This document shows positions 8,141 to 15,408 of a stretch of DNA of 64,000 bases, piece by piece. Each line of letters starts with the position of its first letter. Positions within the stretch are counted from its first letter, which is position 1. The stretch is from Comamonas odontotermitis (GTDB lineage Bacteria; Pseudomonadota; Gammaproteobacteria; Burkholderiales; Burkholderiaceae_C), in contig NZ_JACHKZ010000005.1 of the NCBI RefSeq assembly GCF_014207855.1, forward strand, positions 1 to 64,000. Reading direction: 5' to 3'. The translations under genes were made by a program, and so were the position numbers. The notes under the pieces were generated by a model. It saw only the letters and a list, made by a program, of their open reading frames with translations, did not search any database and was not told the origin of the DNA.

Positions 8141-8497
8141 CTATAAAATTTCTAGCACCAGTTCTGGTGGGCGGCACAGGCGGGCGCCCTTGCCGGTCAC
8201 CACGATGGGGCGGTTGAGCAACATGGGATGCGCGGCGATATGGTCGATGAGCTGCGCATCGCTCCATCGGGGGTCGTCCAGACCCAGCTCCTGGTAGATC
8301 GCCTCTTTGCTGCGCATGACATCGCGCACCGGCACTCCCAGTTGCGCAATCAATGCGGCCAACTGCTGTGCATTCAGAGGTTGCTGGAGGTAATCCACCA
8401 CCTGCGGCGCGATGCCGCGCTCCTGCAGAAGAGCGAGTGCGCCGCGCGAATTGCTGCAGCGCGCATTGTGGTAGATGGTGGCAGTAGTTGGGGACAT
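8141..8497 (-). CDS. ArsC-family arsenate reductase-like protein
   Basis: This 118-residue protein has a thioredoxin-like fold of the glutaredoxin-dependent ArsC family. The N-terminal IYHNARCSNSRGALALLQER carries the active-site Cys in the expected HNxRCSxSR context, and the C-terminal LLNRPIVVTGKGARLCRPPE matches the substrate-binding part. The family reduces arsenate using glutathione/glutaredoxin, but many members (YffB/Spx-like) do other thiol chemistry. No ars operon genes are near. It sits 12 bp downstream of a small uncharacterised gene and probably shares its transcript. Confidence 0.82.
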   Translation of the reverse strand: MSPTTATIYHNARCSNSRGALALLQERGIAPQVVDYLQQPLNAQQLAALIAQLGVPVRDVMRSKEAIYQELGLDDPRWSDAQLIDHIAAHPMLLNRPIVVTGKGARLCRPPELVLEIL

Positions 8498-8509
8498 GGC
8501 CCCATCTTA

Positions 8510-8914
8510 TTACAGGGAGGCTTCCAGCTCCGGCATGATGATGCGCGCCTTGGTGAGCGCCATGCCGAGGTTTGCCGTGCGGCGGCATACAAAGACGGCC
8601 ACATACTCCTCGTTGGTCTTGCCCCGGATGAAGATGTGCAGCAGGTTGTCGCTGTTGACGATGATTTCCTGGAAATAGTGGTGGCCATCATCAGCCAGGC
8701 CGCGCGACTTTTTGAACATGCGCTCGATCATCGAGACATTGGGGCCGTTGAACAGATCTGCCGTTGCAGCCGCAACCAGATCAATAACCTCGCGTGGGTG
8801 CGAATCCACGGTGCGGATTGCCAGCAGCATGCCACTGGCAACGTCCACATAGCCTGCGGCCAGGCACTCCGGTACAAACGATGCGACCTTCTGTAGAACT
8901 GCATCCATCGACAT
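8510..8914 (-). CDS. Conserved hypothetical protein, possibly roadblock/LC7-like
   Basis: This 134-residue soluble protein has alternating helix and strand (AGYVDVASGMLLAIRTVDSH, then VIDLVAAATADLF, NLLHIFIRGKTNEEYVAVFV). The order helix-strand-strand-helix-strands is reminiscent of roadblock/LC7 modules that regulate small GTPases, but I cannot show homology. The start at 8914 is preceded by AAGGAAAG; an upstream in-frame ATG at 8938 has no such site. It lies 78 bp downstream of the ATPase-phosphatase fusion and 12 bp upstream of the arsC-like gene, all on the minus strand. Confidence 0.55.
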   Translation of the reverse strand: MSMDAVLQKVASFVPECLAAGYVDVASGMLLAIRTVDSHPREVIDLVAAATADLFNGPNVSMIERMFKKSRGLADDGHHYFQEIIVNSDNLLHIFIRGKTNEEYVAVFVCRRTANLGMALTKARIIMPELEASL

Positions 8915-8992
8915 ATAGCTTTCCTTCTCGTAAAACATGGCGCGTGCATGCCGCCAGCCCCTGCCAGCGCCGCACCATCGCGCCCCTATCCG

Positions 8993-10426
8993 TTAGCCCA
9001 TTTTTTCCAGCAGCATGGCTTCGTAGGCTGCCAGGATGTTCTCCTGCAACTGCGACTGCACGAACTGCGATTCAATGGCGCGCACACGGCGCAAAGACTC
9101 CTCTGCAGTGATGCCTTCAAATACCAGCCAGGCCGCCAGCACCGTGCCGGTGCGGCCCAGGCCTGCCAGGCAGTGCACCGCAAGCACCTCGCCGCCCAAC
9201 AGCAGACGCTTCATCTTGAGCATCAGCATCTGCAGTTGTGCGACCGTAGGCGGCTCGCGGTCGTAGACGGGAAGATGGACGTTCCGCAGCCCATTGCGCA
9301 CGAGCGCGGCCTGGTCCACATCCTTTTCCGTCAATGAGATCAACACGGTCACGCCACAGCGCTTGAGCGCCTGCAGATCGATGTCGATGGCATTGACGAC
9401 ACCCGGCAAGGGGGTTCCCGCCAGCTTGCCCGGCACCAACCAGGCAAATCCGCGCGGGCCCCGCGACTCGGGAACAAAGGTTTCGGCAGCCAGCACAGGG
9501 TTTGCCAATGCCAGATCGGGCAATACAGCGCGCTGGCTCAGGCGTGCGGCCTGCTCTGCCGTTGCGGCTGCCGGAACAGGGGGTGCTTGCACCGCTTCTA
9601 CCTGCATCGCCTGCTCCACCGTGATCTCCGGCGCCAGCACCGAGCAGCTGCCGCTGCGCACGAATTGCTGGCCCGCTGGCGAATACGGGCCAGCAAAAAA
9701 GGCTTCGGCTGCGTTCGATTCCTGCACCGTCCCCCCCGCGAGCAACAGCACGCGGTCTGCCACCGTGGCGGCATGGCGCTGGTTGTGGGTAACAAACAGG
9801 ATGGCCCGCTCCTGCCCTATGCGCTTGAGCAGTTCCAGCAGCAAGTAAGCGTCGTACTCGTCCAAGTCGGCTGTAGGCTCGTCCACCATCAGCAAGGCGG
9901 GGTCTGCCGCCACCTCACGCAAAATGGCGATGGCGCGCTGTTGAACCGCAGGCAGCTCTACTGCAGGGGTAGCAAGCTCGGCTTTCAACTCCGAAAACCC
10001 CATCCCATCCAGAAAATCACTGCACCACACGCTGCGCTCCCGCGCAGATTGCGAGCCCGCGCGCCGAAACTCGGTGAGCGAATCCTGCACGCTCGCCAGC
10101 ATCAGCCGTGCATGCTGGCGCACCATGCGCGGGCGATGCGTTTCAGTGAGTGGGTGGCCCGCATAGCGCACACCGCCCCATTGGCGAAAGCGCGGATTTT
10201 CGTCGTTCACTCCAGCGAGGCTGCGCAACAGGCTCGATTTGCCACCACCTACGGGGCCCATCAAAGCCGTGATCGTGCGTGGCGCCATCTGCAGGTTCAA
10301 CGCCGAGAGGATGACCTTGTCTCCGTAGGCCACGCCCCAGTTGTCTGTTTCCAGAGCAGGTATTTGTTGAGACACACGTGCTATGCCGCTGAGCGGCGCT
10401 TTCTTGATCCACCGGGCACACAGCAT
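8993..10426 (-). CDS. ABC-type ATPase fused to a dual-specificity/tyrosine phosphatase domain
   Basis: This 477-residue cytoplasmic protein has two enzymatic parts. Residues about 25-250 are an ABC nucleotide-binding domain: Walker A GPVGGGKSS with Lys63, Walker B LLMVDEP, D-loop, and H-loop FVTHN. The signature LSGGQ is replaced by ELPAVQQRAIA. An Ala/Pro-rich linker (about 255-320) follows. Residues about 325-477 are a cysteine phosphatase: GPRGFAWLVPGKLAG, a probable general-acid Asp in PVYDREPP, and the P-loop HCLAGLGRTG with Cys419 and Arg425 (CX5R). The ATPase most resembles PstB-type importer subunits, yet no permease is adjacent. A phosphorylation-controlled ATPase is an inference. 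ATG at 10426 is used; TTG at 10429 is adjacent. Confidence 0.85.
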   Translation of the reverse strand: MLCARWIKKAPLSGIARVSQQIPALETDNWGVAYGDKVILSALNLQMAPRTITALMGPVGGGKSSLLRSLAGVNDENPRFRQWGGVRYAGHPLTETHRPRMVRQHARLMLASVQDSLTEFRRAGSQSARERSVWCSDFLDGMGFSELKAELATPAVELPAVQQRAIAILREVAADPALLMVDEPTADLDEYDAYLLLELLKRIGQERAILFVTHNQRHAATVADRVLLLAGGTVQESNAAEAFFAGPYSPAGQQFVRSGSCSVLAPEITVEQAMQVEAVQAPPVPAAATAEQAARLSQRAVLPDLALANPVLAAETFVPESRGPRGFAWLVPGKLAGTPLPGVVNAIDIDLQALKRCGVTVLISLTEKDVDQAALVRNGLRNVHLPVYDREPPTVAQLQMLMLKMKRLLLGGEVLAVHCLAGLGRTGTVLAAWLVFEGITAEESLRRVRAIESQFVQSQLQENILAAYEAMLLEKMG

Positions 10427-10495
10427 CAAAACCAGTACCGCCCGCCGAGCACCAGTCGCTGAATTTTTCCGGGATTATAGAAAGCAGAGATCTGA

Positions 10496-10519
10496 AAAAG
10501 AGTATTTAAATACTCTTTT
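10496..10519. repeat. 24-bp perfect palindrome
   Basis: aaaagagtattt is followed directly by its reverse complement aaatactctttt. As RNA it would form an AT-rich hairpin with a U-tail in either direction, so it may terminate fbpB transcripts. As DNA it could be an operator for the downstream fusion gene. Confidence 0.6.
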
Positions 10520-10571
10520 GGATAGATGAAAAGTTACAAAATAAACAAATGGAGATTTTTAATGCCGATGC

Positions 10572-10585
10572 TTGATATACATCAA
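10572..10585. promoter_or_regulatory. Perfect FNR/Anr-type box (TTGAT-N4-ATCAA)
   Basis: ttgatatacatcaa matches the oxygen-responsive FNR/Anr/Dnr consensus exactly. Its centre is about 150 bp upstream of the fusion gene start and it lies just past the fbpB stop codon. The flanking g/c extends the palindrome (gcttgat...atcaagc). Activation of the fusion gene under low oxygen is inferred. Confidence 0.6.
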
Positions 10586-10589
10586 GCTT

Positions 10590-12221
10590 TTATCTTTTCC
10601 CCGTACGGATCGTGCGAATCAGCAGTACCACCGGCACCAGCCCCACCAGTACCAGGGCCAGCGATGGCAGGGCGGCCTCGCCCAGCCGCTCGTCGCGTGC
10701 CAACTGGTAGGCCACCACGGCCAGGGTGTCGCTGTTGAAGGGCCGCAGCACCATGGTGGCCGGCAGCTCCTTCATCACATCGACAAACACCAGAAGCGCA
10801 GCCGTGAAGGCGGAGCGGCGCAACAGCGGCCAGTGCACTCGCGTGAGCAGGCCCAGGCTGCTGGTGCCGAGCATGCGCGCCGATTCGTCCAGGCTGTTGG
10901 GAATACGTGTGTAGCCGCTTTGCAGCGACTGCAGCGCTATCGCGGTAAATCGCACCAGATAGGCCCAGACAATGCCCGCTGCAGTGGCCGTGATCCAGGC
11001 CGGAAAGCCCCATTGCGGCGCCCACTGCTGCACCCACCCCACAGGAAGCAGCAGGCCCACCACAATGACGGCGCCCGGCACCGCGTAACCCAGGCTGATG
11101 AGTGCAACCAGTGCGCGCGTGAACCAATCGCGGCTGCGCCGGGCCGAAAATGCCGCCAGCAGCGCAATCGCCACGGCCAGCACGGCGGTGATGGCGCCAA
11201 AGCGGATGCTGTTGCCCGCCCATTGCAAGAAGCGGTCAAATGGGATGACCGACCAATCGGCCGCCAGGGGCCTCAGCATGAAAAGCACCGGCGCCACAAA
11301 ACCCAGCAATACCGGCAACCCGCACAGCAGCCATGCAAGCGCACTGCGCATGCCCGTCAACTTCTGGGGCTGCGCTTCCGCAGACGATGCCCGCCCTACG
11401 CCGCTCGTTACAAAGCGCATGCGGCGCTGGGCGCGCAGCTCCAGCTGCAGCACCACCAGCACGAGCACCAGCAGCATGGTGGCCAGTTGCGCAGCGGCCG
11501 TGCGGTTCTCCATCGACAGCCAAGCCTTGTAGATACCCGTGGTAAAGGTCTGAATGCCGAAATAGCTGACAACGCCAAAGTCGGCCAGGGTTTCCATCAC
11601 CACCAGCGCAACCCCCGCCACCACTGCAGGCCGCGCCATCGGCAGGGCCACGGTGCGGATGCGCCTGCCCATGGGAGCGCCCAGCAGGCGAGCCGCTTCC
11701 ATCAGGTGCGCGGCGCGCTCCGAGAGCGCGGTGCGCGCCAGCAGGTACACATAGGGGTAGAGCGCCACCACGAACACCAGCACCGCGCCGCCCAGCGAGC
11801 GAATTTCGGGCAGAAGACGCCCTTCCAGCCCAAAACTGGCGCGCAAGCCACTTTGCAGCGGGCCACTGAACTGCAGAAAGTCAGTATAGGCGTAGGCGGT
11901 GACGTAGGCTGGCATGGCCAGCGGCAGCAGCAGCAGCCATTCAAAGGTCTTGCGGCCCCGAAAATCAAACAGGGTGACCACTGCTGCGCACACCGTCCCC
12001 ACCAGTGCCGCGCCCACGGCCACCATCAGGCCCAGGGCTATGGTGGTCTGCAGATAACCCGGCAGCACCGTGGCAAACATCTCGCGCACGATGGCAAAGG
12101 CATCGGCGTCGTTGCCGATTCCGGGCAGCCATGCGCTGAAAACGGTGACAACCGGCAGCACCAGCGCAAATGCGATGACGAGCAGCAGACACTGGCGACG
12201 GATGCGGGCAAGGTTTTGCAA
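10590..12221 (-). CDS. fbpB: Iron(III) ABC transporter permease FbpB/AfuB
   Basis: This 543-residue inner-membrane permease is a tandem fusion of two BPD-type permease halves, as is normal for the ferric-iron FbpB/AfuB family, with roughly 12 membrane segments. The N-terminal half carries WLLLLPLAMPAYVTAYAYTD and a first EAA-like loop (LMEAARLLGAPMGRRIRTVA). The second half has DESARMLGTSSLGLLTRVHW. Both loops contact the ATPase. It is divergent from fbpC with a 71-80 bp shared promoter region, rather than in the usual fbpABC order. No binding-protein gene is present in the window. Confidence 0.88.
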   Translation of the reverse strand: MQNLARIRRQCLLLVIAFALVLPVVTVFSAWLPGIGNDADAFAIVREMFATVLPGYLQTTIALGLMVAVGAALVGTVCAAVVTLFDFRGRKTFEWLLLLPLAMPAYVTAYAYTDFLQFSGPLQSGLRASFGLEGRLLPEIRSLGGAVLVFVVALYPYVYLLARTALSERAAHLMEAARLLGAPMGRRIRTVALPMARPAVVAGVALVVMETLADFGVVSYFGIQTFTTGIYKAWLSMENRTAAAQLATMLLVLVLVVLQLELRAQRRMRFVTSGVGRASSAEAQPQKLTGMRSALAWLLCGLPVLLGFVAPVLFMLRPLAADWSVIPFDRFLQWAGNSIRFGAITAVLAVAIALLAAFSARRSRDWFTRALVALISLGYAVPGAVIVVGLLLPVGWVQQWAPQWGFPAWITATAAGIVWAYLVRFTAIALQSLQSGYTRIPNSLDESARMLGTSSLGLLTRVHWPLLRRSAFTAALLVFVDVMKELPATMVLRPFNSDTLAVVAYQLARDERLGEAALPSLALVLVGLVPVVLLIRTIRTGKR

Positions 12222-12288
12222 ATGCGAATCAACCTGAATAAAAGCTGGCGATTCTACCTGCCGGCAATCGTCCGCGGTGCCCGCCCTC

Positions 12289-12294
12289 TACAAT
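12289..12294 (+). promoter_or_regulatory. Putative -10 box (TACAAT) for leaderless fbpC
   Basis: TACAAT ends 7 nt before the ATG at 12302, so transcription would begin at or next to the A of the start codon. No ribosome binding site is visible. This is inferred from spacing only. Confidence 0.4.
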
Positions 12295-12301
12295 GCAAAC
12301 C

Positions 12302-13354
12302 ATGTTTCTAGAGGTCTCTCAACTCGATGTGCGTTATGCCGGCCGCGCGCAGGCCGCTGTCAATCAGGTGTCGCTGCAGCTGCAGGCCGGTGATATCGGC
12401 GTATTGATCGGGCCATCGGGCTGCGGCAAAACCACCTTGTTGCGCGCGGTGGCGGGGCTGGAGCCCATCAGCCATGGCGAGATCCGGTTGAATGGCGCCA
12501 TCGTCAGCTCCAGTGCAGGCAGCCTGCCACCTGAAAAACGCCGCATAGGCATGGTATTCCAGGATTACGCCCTCTTTCCGCACCTGAGCGTGGGCAAGAA
12601 CGTGGCGTTTGGCATTCACCACCTGCCCAAGGCAGAACAGTTGCAGCGTGTGCATGAGGTGCTGAGCCTGGTGGGCCTGGAAGGCAGCGCCGTACGCTAC
12701 CCGCATGAACTCTCGGGCGGCCAGCAGCAGCGCGTGGCCTTGGCGCGTGCCCTGGCGCCGCGCCCGCAGCTGATGCTGCTCGATGAGCCGTTCTCCAACC
12801 TGGACGTTGATCTGCGTGAGCGCCTGGCGTATGAGCTGCGCGACATTCTGAAGGCCGCTGGCGCCACCGCCCTGTTCGTGACCCACGACCAGCTGGAGGC
12901 CTTTGCCATTGGAGACCAGATCGGCGTGATGGAACATGGCCGCCTGCACCAGTGGGCCAGCGCCGCTACCCTGTACCGCGAGCCTGCCAGCCGTTTTGTG
13001 GCCGATTTCATCGGCCATGGCGCCTTTGTACCCGCCACACCCGTGCAGGGGCCGCAGGGCTGGCAATGGCAGACGCCTCTGGGCTCCATCGCCACCGTGC
13101 AGACAACGCAGCCTGATGGCCCCTGCGATATGCTGCTGCGCGCCAGTGAAGTCGTGCTGGACGCCAACTCCCCCCACCATGGCACCTTGCTGCGCAAGTC
13201 CTTTCGCGGCTCTCAGTACCTGTATACCCTGGCACTGACAGATGAGTTGCAGGTATACGCGCAAGTACCCAGCCAGCTGGACCACCCCATTGGCACACGC
13301 TTGGGGCTGCGTGCCCAACCGGTCAATCTGGTGCACTTTCCCAGTGCAATCTGA
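12302..13354 (+). CDS. fbpC: Iron(III) ABC transporter ATP-binding protein FbpC
   Basis: This 350-residue ATPase energises ferric iron uptake with FbpB. It has Walker A GPSGCGKTT near residue 38, the Q-loop (MVFQDYALFPHLSVGKNVAF), signature LSGGQQQRVALARAL, Walker B LMLLDEP and the switch His in FVTHDQ. The C-terminal 120 residues form the TOBE-type regulatory domain of this family. I chose ATG 12302 (MFLEVSQL) over ATG 12293 because a -10-like TACAAT overlaps the latter. Divergence from fbpB suggests joint control from the short shared promoter; no clear Fur box was identified by eye. Confidence 0.9.
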   Translation: MFLEVSQLDVRYAGRAQAAVNQVSLQLQAGDIGVLIGPSGCGKTTLLRAVAGLEPISHGEIRLNGAIVSSSAGSLPPEKRRIGMVFQDYALFPHLSVGKNVAFGIHHLPKAEQLQRVHEVLSLVGLEGSAVRYPHELSGGQQQRVALARALAPRPQLMLLDEPFSNLDVDLRERLAYELRDILKAAGATALFVTHDQLEAFAIGDQIGVMEHGRLHQWASAATLYREPASRFVADFIGHGAFVPATPVQGPQGWQWQTPLGSIATVQTTQPDGPCDMLLRASEVVLDANSPHHGTLLRKSFRGSQYLYTLALTDELQVYAQVPSQLDHPIGTRLGLRAQPVNLVHFPSAI

Positions 13355-13410
13355 AAAAACGGACTCCAGCGCGCACCAGGTATGCACCTGGCAATCAAAA
13401 TAGATAGCAA

Positions 13411-14184
13411 TCAGCGCTGAACCTGCCGAAGCCGATCAACTTCGCCATGCAAGGCGTCTGACCAGTCGCGGCGGTTGCGGCCCTGCGCGTGCTGTGGCGT
13501 GCCGTAGCGCAGTTGCGCCACCAGCGGCGGAGCAGTCACAGTACGCCAGATCGAGCCCAACAGGCTCTCGTCGCCCACGTAGCTCGGCGCGCTGCTCATC
13601 TGGCCGGTGCGCTTGTCGTAAAAGCACAGGCCCAGGGGCTGCACTTCGGACTCTGCCGCAATGGCGGCCTGCAGCAGGTTGGCATGGAAGGGCAGCAGCG
13701 CCGCGCCATCGCCCGTGGTGCCTTCCGGAAAGATCGCCACCATATCGCCATTGCGAATGGCTTCTTCCATGCGGGTTACGGTGCGCATGGCGTCTCGGCG
13801 CGATGTGCGCTCGATGAACAACGTGCCCGCCGCGCTCGCCAGGCTTCCAATCACAGGCCAGGCCTTGACATCCGATTTGGATACAAAGCGGCAATGCTTG
13901 CTCGCATGGATGGCCGGAATATCGAGCCACGACAGATGGTTGGCCACCAGCAGCAGCGGCCCGTGGCTGGGCACCGGGCCCAGCACCTGCAACTCCACGC
14001 CCGCATACCGCAACATCTGGCCAGCCCAACGCTCCACCTCCCGGTTGCGCTCTGCATGGCTCAGCCTGTCAAAGCGGCGCCAGATGGTGAAGACCCCTGA
14101 AACAATGTGTACGCCCAACCGACCCAGGCGAACAACCCCAACCACCTTGCGACGCCAACCTGCCATGCCTGTCTGTCCCGTCAA
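13411..14184 (-). CDS. plsC: 1-acyl-sn-glycerol-3-phosphate acyltransferase
   Basis: This 257-residue membrane-associated enzyme transfers an acyl chain to lysophosphatidate, giving phosphatidate for phospholipid synthesis. The HX4D catalytic motif is in VANHLSWLD, the substrate motif in GTLFIERTSRRDA and FPEGTT later. The TTG at 14184 overlaps the ruvX stop; the ATG at 14166 is an alternative start. It is the last gene of a tightly packed minus-strand set yqgE-ruvX-plsC. Confidence 0.88.
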   Translation of the reverse strand: MTGQTGMAGWRRKVVGVVRLGRLGVHIVSGVFTIWRRFDRLSHAERNREVERWAGQMLRYAGVELQVLGPVPSHGPLLLVANHLSWLDIPAIHASKHCRFVSKSDVKAWPVIGSLASAAGTLFIERTSRRDAMRTVTRMEEAIRNGDMVAIFPEGTTGDGAALLPFHANLLQAAIAAESEVQPLGLCFYDKRTGQMSSAPSYVGDESLLGSIWRTVTAPPLVAQLRYGTPQHAQGRNRRDWSDALHGEVDRLRQVQR

Positions 14185-14639
14185 TCGTTGGAAATATCTG
14201 TTGCAGGCAGTGGCGGTGCAGCCGTGTCCAGGCTACGCATGAACTGCTCCAGAATGATGCATGCCGAGGCCGCATCGGCATCCCGTGCGCCGTTGGCCAA
14301 GGCCTCGGTGGTGCTGTAGCGCTCATCCACCTCGAACACCGGCAACCCAAAGCGGCCACGCAGCTGGCGCGCAAACCGCAAGGCGTTGTCCGTGTTCTCA
14401 TGTGCCGCGCCGTCGGGGTGGTAGGGCACGCCCACCACCAGCGCATCCGGCTGCCACTGGCGGATCAGGCCTTCCATGGGTGCAAAGCGCGCTTTGCCTT
14501 CGGCCTGGATGGTGGGTAGTGGCCGCGCCGTGCCGAGCATGCGTGTGCCGTAGGCCGCTCCCGTGCGCTTCATGCCGTAGTCAAAGGCGACAAAGCTCTG
14601 CATCTGCCGGGCAGCAGCCAGGCTGGCAGCATCGCTCAT
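14181..14639 (-). CDS. ruvX: RuvX/YqgF family nuclease-like protein
   Basis: This 152-residue RNase H-fold protein is of the YqgF/RuvX family, linked to pre-16S rRNA processing and proposed earlier as a Holliday-junction resolvase. The motif FVAFDYGMKRTGAAYG carries the first catalytic Asp, DALVVGVPYHPDG the middle strand, and VFEVDERYSTTEA the Glu/Asp of the active site. The DADAASACIILEQFM segment supplies the last acidic residue. Its ATG overlaps the yqgE stop as ATGA, a translationally coupled pair found widely in proteobacteria. Confidence 0.92.
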   Translation of the reverse strand: MSDAASLAAARQMQSFVAFDYGMKRTGAAYGTRMLGTARPLPTIQAEGKARFAPMEGLIRQWQPDALVVGVPYHPDGAAHENTDNALRFARQLRGRFGLPVFEVDERYSTTEALANGARDADAASACIILEQFMRSLDTAAPPLPATDISND

Positions 14640-15244
14640 GCGCGCCCCGCTGCAGCAGACAGCGCCCAGGGCTGAACTCCCAAAAGCCCCAATGCCATGT
14701 CGTAGCGCTGCTCGATCGGGGTATCGAAAATGACCTGGGTGTTGGCGTTCACCGTCAACCAGGCGTTTTCCGTGATTTCGGATTCCAACTGGCCTTCGCC
14801 CCACGAGGAATAGCCCAGCGACACGAGCACGCGCCGGGGGCCAGCCCCGGTGGACAGGGCTTCGAGCACATCGCGCGAAGTGGTCATCTCCAGCCCGCCG
14901 GGAATCGTCAGGGTGGAAGCGTAGGCCGATTCATCGCCTGCACTCGCATCGAGCACGATGCGGTCATGCAGTACAAAGCCACGCTCGGTATGCACCGGCC
15001 CGCCCTGGAACACAGGTTCCTGGTGCAGATCATCACGGCGCAGCAGCAGATCCACCTTGTCAAACAGCTTGCCCATGGTGATATCCGAGGGCTTGTTGAT
15101 GATGATGCCCAGTGCCCCCTTGTCACTGTGCTCGCAGACGTAGACCACACTACGGCTGAACATCTCGTCCTGCATGCCGGGCATGGCAATCAGGAAGTGG
15201 TGTGTCAGGTTCAGGGTCTCGGAAGTCTCGGTCTCGGCGCTCAT
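14636..15244 (-). CDS. yqgE: YqgE/AlgH family protein
   Basis: This 202-residue protein of the DUF179 family has the typical opening NLTHHFLIAMPGMQDEMFSR, the core VYVCEHSDKGALGIIINKPS and GGPVHTERGFVLH. The biochemical role is unknown; AlgH was named for an effect on alginate in Pseudomonas. The start at 15244 (MSAETET) matches family length; the frame upstream is open but lacks conservation. It is the first gene of yqgE-ruvX-plsC. Confidence 0.92.
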   Translation of the reverse strand: MSAETETSETLNLTHHFLIAMPGMQDEMFSRSVVYVCEHSDKGALGIIINKPSDITMGKLFDKVDLLLRRDDLHQEPVFQGGPVHTERGFVLHDRIVLDASAGDESAYASTLTIPGGLEMTTSRDVLEALSTGAGPRRVLVSLGYSSWGEGQLESEITENAWLTVNANTQVIFDTPIEQRYDMALGLLGVQPWALSAAAGRA

Positions 15245-15367
15245 GCAGCCATTGTACGGGTAGCCTTTAGGCCCTGAAGCGGCAAGTGCTCTGGCCATGG
15301 GCCGATCTGCAGAAATCCGCAGCTCCCTTCCTTGACGCCTGTCAACTTGACCCATGAAGCGGTGCAA

Positions 15368-15393
15368 CAAAAAAGGCCGCATCGCTGCGGCCC
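15368..15393 (-). terminator. Rho-independent terminator after chpA
   Basis: Read on the minus strand, aagggccgc-agcgat-gcggcctt is followed by a run of Ts immediately downstream of the chpA stop. It closes the pil chemosensory operon. Confidence 0.85.
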
Positions 15394-15408
15394 TTGTCTT
15401 GCGAGGGG

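Larger units (their letters stand above)
10427..10589. promoter_or_regulatory. Upstream region of the ATPase-phosphatase gene
   Basis: This 163-bp AT-rich stretch lies between the fusion gene and the 3' end of fbpB on the same strand. It holds a 24-bp perfect palindrome and an FNR-type box (listed separately) and is the only plausible promoter space for the three-gene minus-strand set ending at 8141. Confidence 0.5.

Noticed and set aside
10572-10589. The FNR-type dyad as a terminator for fbpB
   Set aside because: On the fbpB (minus) strand the hairpin is not followed by a T-run. The T-run lies on the opposite side and would serve only plus-strand transcription, for which there is no gene. 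The 10496-10519 palindrome is the better terminator candidate.
10572-12311. 579-codon plus-strand ORF antisense to fbpB
   Set aside because: Composition is His/Gln/Arg-rich with no domain, whereas the minus strand encodes a recognisable 12-helix permease.
13376-13391. Hairpin ccaggt-atgc-acctgg as an fbpC terminator
   Set aside because: The stem is good but no T-run follows on the plus strand, so rho-independent termination is unlikely.
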